A stretch of 7,757 nucleotides of DNA, from contig DBQZ01000128.1 in the NCBI GenBank assembly GCA_002305435.1, positions 1,756-9,512 on the forward strand. Direction: 5' to 3'. The notes under the pieces are model-generated. The model searched no databases and had not been told where the DNA came from. It saw only the letters and a program-made list of their open reading frames with translations. The translations under genes were made by a program, and so were the position numbers. The stretch comes from Clostridiales bacterium UBA1381. GTDB lineage: Bacteria > Bacillota > Clostridia > UBA1381. Below are positions 5,937 through 7,757 of this stretch, piece by piece; the first letter of the stretch is position 1, and each line of letters opens with the position of its first letter.

Positions 5937-6427
5937 TTCTTTTCTCCTTTCGCCAAAAGCTCCTTTATGCGGCAAAAAAGCTCCTCGGACGGTTCCATGA
6001 CCAAAAGCCCGTACGTGTTGTTTTTGCAAAAAGCAATATATACAAACCGTCCCTTTATATTTGTAATATCGTAGCAGAACCGCCAGCAGCGGAACCGCTT
6101 TTTAAAAAGGGCAGCCTCAGCCTCTGTGCGGCTTTTGCTAAGGGCGAGGATTTCGGAGGATTTTAATTCTATCTCACGTGTGCGTCTGTTGCCTATTTGC
6201 CGCCGCACCTTGAGCTTGTGGCCGATTGTTTCGTAGGTAAAAACGGCGCAGTACCGTGTGAGTGCCAGATACACAAGCACTGCTGCCAGCAGAATCTTTA
6301 GTATATCGCCGGCCGCTGCTATTGTGGGGATGAAAAACGACACCGCCGTACCGATTAGGTCGATAGCGACAGCCGCTGCGATAGTGATAAAAAATTTCGA
6401 CCAGCCGGCCGTTGATTTTTCGGTCAT
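5930..6427 (-). CDS. Two-helix membrane protein of unknown function (possible PH-like domain)
   Basis: I do not recognise this 165-residue protein with confidence. Seen: a short polar N-terminus; two hydrophobic helices at about 12-34 and 40-57, forming a hairpin; then a soluble, basic C-terminal half of about 105 residues. That half begins with a Tyr/Phe-rich strand followed by KLKVRRQIGNRRTREIEL (71-88) and later has strands such as FVYIAF. This pattern of a membrane hairpin, then a turn with RR-x-G-x-RR, then alternating strands resembles bacterial PH-like (bPH/YdbT-type) domains; that is inference from shape, not a motif match. Six Cys are scattered, one of them the final residue. The start at 6427 is favoured by AAAGGA seven bases upstream. 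It lies 13 nt after radA and overlaps ricT by 7 nt, so it is an operon member and coupled to ricT. The product is probably a membrane protein with its basic half in the cytoplasm. Confidence -1.
   Translation of the reverse strand: MTEKSTAGWSKFFITIAAAVAIDLIGTAVSFFIPTIAAAGDILKILLAAVLVYLALTRYCAVFTYETIGHKLKVRRQIGNRRTREIELKSSEILALSKSRTEAEAALFKKRFRCWRFCYDITNIKGRFVYIAFCKNNTYGLLVMEPSEELFCRIKELLAKGEKKC
5944..5950 (-). promoter_or_regulatory. Ribosome binding site deciding the ricT start
   Basis: AAAGGAG on the minus strand lies inside the last codons of the upstream membrane-protein gene, seven bases before the ATG at 5936. It supports this start over the in-frame ATG at 6029. Confidence -1.
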
Positions 6428-6434
6428 TGTAATA

Positions 6435-6440
6435 TCCTTT
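6435..6440 (-). promoter_or_regulatory. Ribosome binding site of the membrane-protein gene
   Basis: AAAGGA on the minus strand, immediately after the radA stop codon (6441-6443) and seven bases before the ATG at 6427. It favours this start over the in-frame ATG at 6472, which would overlap radA by 32 nt. Confidence -1.
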
Positions 6441-7757
6441 CTACTTTTTCCTGATGAGCGACATAGCCTCACGTATCGAAGAAATGCCGTACACCGACAA
6501 GCCCTCGGGTATCTTCACCCCTCTTAGTGCCCCCTTTGGGACGATAGCAGAGGAGAATCCCATCTTAGAAGCCTCCGAAAGCCGCTTTTCAAGCTGCATA
6601 ACGCTGCGCAGCTCTCCGCCAAGCCCAACCTCGCCGATAAAGACCATATCAGCCGGAAGCGGCACATCGCTCTGACCGGCGGCAATTGCGGCGCAGATGC
6701 CAAGATCCACCGCCGTATCGTCTATGCGAAGCCCACCGGCCACGTTTATATACACGTCCGAAGTGGACAGGTTCATGCGTGCTCTTTTTTCAAGCACTGC
6801 TATCAGGAGTATTACCCGGTTAAGGTCGATGCCGCTTGACATACGGCGTGGGTTTCCAAAGCCTGTAGGGGTGACAAGAGCCTGAACCTCGGCAAGCACT
6901 CCCCTCGAGCCTTCAAGAGTGCAGACGACGCAGGACCCGGAAGCGTTTTCAGGCCGGCCTTCAAGAAGCATTGCCGAGGGATTTTCCACCTCGCAAAGGC
7001 CGCTCTCCCGCATCTCGAACACGCCTATTTCGTTTGTCGAGCCGAAACGGTTTTTCACCGCTCGGAGTATTCGGAACGAAAGCTGGCGGTCGCCCTCGAA
7101 ATACAGGACGCAGTCTACCATATGCTCAAGCACTCTCGGCCCTGCAAGCGTTCCGTCCTTTGTAACGTGGCCGACTATGAACATTGCGCAGCCGGTGGTT
7201 TTGGCTGTGCGCATGAAGAGGTTTGCCGCCTCCCTCACCTGCGGGACGCTGCCCGGGGCTGAGGCGAGGTCGGCACGGTTCATCGTCTGGATCGAGTCGA
7301 TTATCGCCACGTCCGGCTTCATTTCCTGTATATATCCGGCAGCCGTTTCCACGTCTGTTTCCGATATGAGATAGAGGTTCGGGGAGGAAACTCCGAGCCT
7401 TTCGGCTCTTAGCTTTATCTGCCCCTCCGACTCCTCTCCGGAGATGTAGAGTACCTTCTTATCCTCGCCGATACTTTTGCACAGCTGCAAAAGCAGCGTG
7501 GATTTTCCGATACCCGGATCTCCTCCGACAAGCACGAGCGAGCCTCTTACTATACCGCCGCCCAATACACGGTCAAGCTCTCGTATCCCGCTTTTATACC
7601 GTGGGGAGGAATCGTAGCTTATCTTGTTTATCGGCAGCGGCCGCCGTGTTCCGACGCCTATTTGCTGCAGCGGCGATTGGCTTGCGGCGGATTTTTTCGA
7701 CTGCTGGGCAATTACGGTTTCCTGCATCGTGTTCCACGCTCCGCAGGAGGTGCAGCG
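6441..7757 (-). CDS. radA: DNA repair protein RadA, partial: N-terminus beyond right edge
   Basis: RecA-related, ATP-dependent protein that helps process recombination intermediates and drives branch migration in DNA repair and transformation. 438 residues are visible; the family is usually about 450-460, so only some 25 are missing. The reading frame is open through the right edge and shows the second half of the N-terminal zinc finger (CTSCGAWNT, visible residues 2-10), so the in-frame ATG at 7727 is internal, not the start. Seen, in visible numbering: Walker A GGDPGIGKST (78-87), GEES (107-110), Walker B AIIDS (151-155), GHVTK (196-200), and the RadA-specific KNRFG (235-239). After these comes the Lon-protease-like C-terminal domain (VAGGLRIDDTAVDLG at 339-353, IGEVGLGGELR at 374-384), which in this family is a DNA-binding or oligomerisation module rather than a protease. 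The promoter lies outside the window; the two downstream genes appear to belong to its operon. Confidence -1.
   Translation of the reverse strand, partial: RCTSCGAWNTMQETVIAQQSKKSAASQSPLQQIGVGTRRPLPINKISYDSSPRYKSGIRELDRVLGGGIVRGSLVLVGGDPGIGKSTLLLQLCKSIGEDKKVLYISGEESEGQIKLRAERLGVSSPNLYLISETDVETAAGYIQEMKPDVAIIDSIQTMNRADLASAPGSVPQVREAANLFMRTAKTTGCAMFIVGHVTKDGTLAGPRVLEHMVDCVLYFEGDRQLSFRILRAVKNRFGSTNEIGVFEMRESGLCEVENPSAMLLEGRPENASGSCVVCTLEGSRGVLAEVQALVTPTGFGNPRRMSSGIDLNRVILLIAVLEKRARMNLSTSDVYINVAGGLRIDDTAVDLGICAAIAAGQSDVPLPADMVFIGEVGLGGELRSVMQLEKRLSEASKMGFSSAIVPKGALRGVKIPEGLSVYGISSIREAMSLIRKK

Noticed and set aside
7727..7757. Possibility that RadA starts at the ATG at 7727 and lacks its zinc finger.
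   Set aside because: The ten in-frame codons upstream encode CTSCGAWNT, the second half of the conserved zinc finger, so the gene continues past the window edge.

Overview
The window looks like chromosomal DNA of a Gram-positive anaerobe, most likely a clostridium of the Oscillospiraceae/Ruminococcaceae type. The grounds are an oxygen-sensitive indolepyruvate:ferredoxin oxidoreductase, a 56-residue clostridial-type 2[4Fe-4S] ferredoxin, a RicT/YaaT (PSP1) protein, strong AGGAGG ribosome binding sites, and consensus sigma-A promoters in AT-rich gaps between moderately GC-rich genes. The lineage is inferred from gene content, not from a marker gene search. Every supported gene lies on the minus strand, so transcription runs from the right end to the left end.

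Right part (about 5067-7757): radA (5' end outside the window), a small two-helix membrane protein of unknown function, and ricT form a tight cluster. The gaps are 13 nt and then a 7-nt overlap, so they are probably co-transcribed and translationally coupled. radA acts in DNA recombination and repair. ricT belongs to the RNase Y-associated Y-complex known from Bacillus. The middle protein is unrecognised, but its soluble half resembles a bacterial PH-like domain.

Middle part (about 3292-5066): two single-gene units. The ferredoxin gene has an extended -10 promoter and a terminator. It is followed by a membrane-anchored CapA-type metallophosphatase with its own promoter and an unusually long, perfect terminator hairpin.

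Left part (1 to about 3241): a strong promoter and a 60-nt leader with two small hairpins precede iorA, iorB and a phenylacetate-CoA ligase gene (paaK) that runs off the left edge. IorAB interconverts aryl-pyruvates and aryl-acetyl-CoA using ferredoxin, and the ligase links aryl-acetyl-CoA to free aryl-acetate. The operon can be read as aromatic amino-acid fermentation or as salvage of arylacetates for aromatic amino-acid synthesis. The nearby ferredoxin is a plausible but unproven electron partner.

No mobile element, CRISPR array, tRNA or rRNA was seen. The intergenic stretches are all under 200 nt and are accounted for by promoters, leaders and terminators. The window is mostly well-known families in a compact arrangement, and I do not see convincing evidence of an undescribed multi-gene system. 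The most open questions are the membrane protein between radA and ricT, and the iorA leader.
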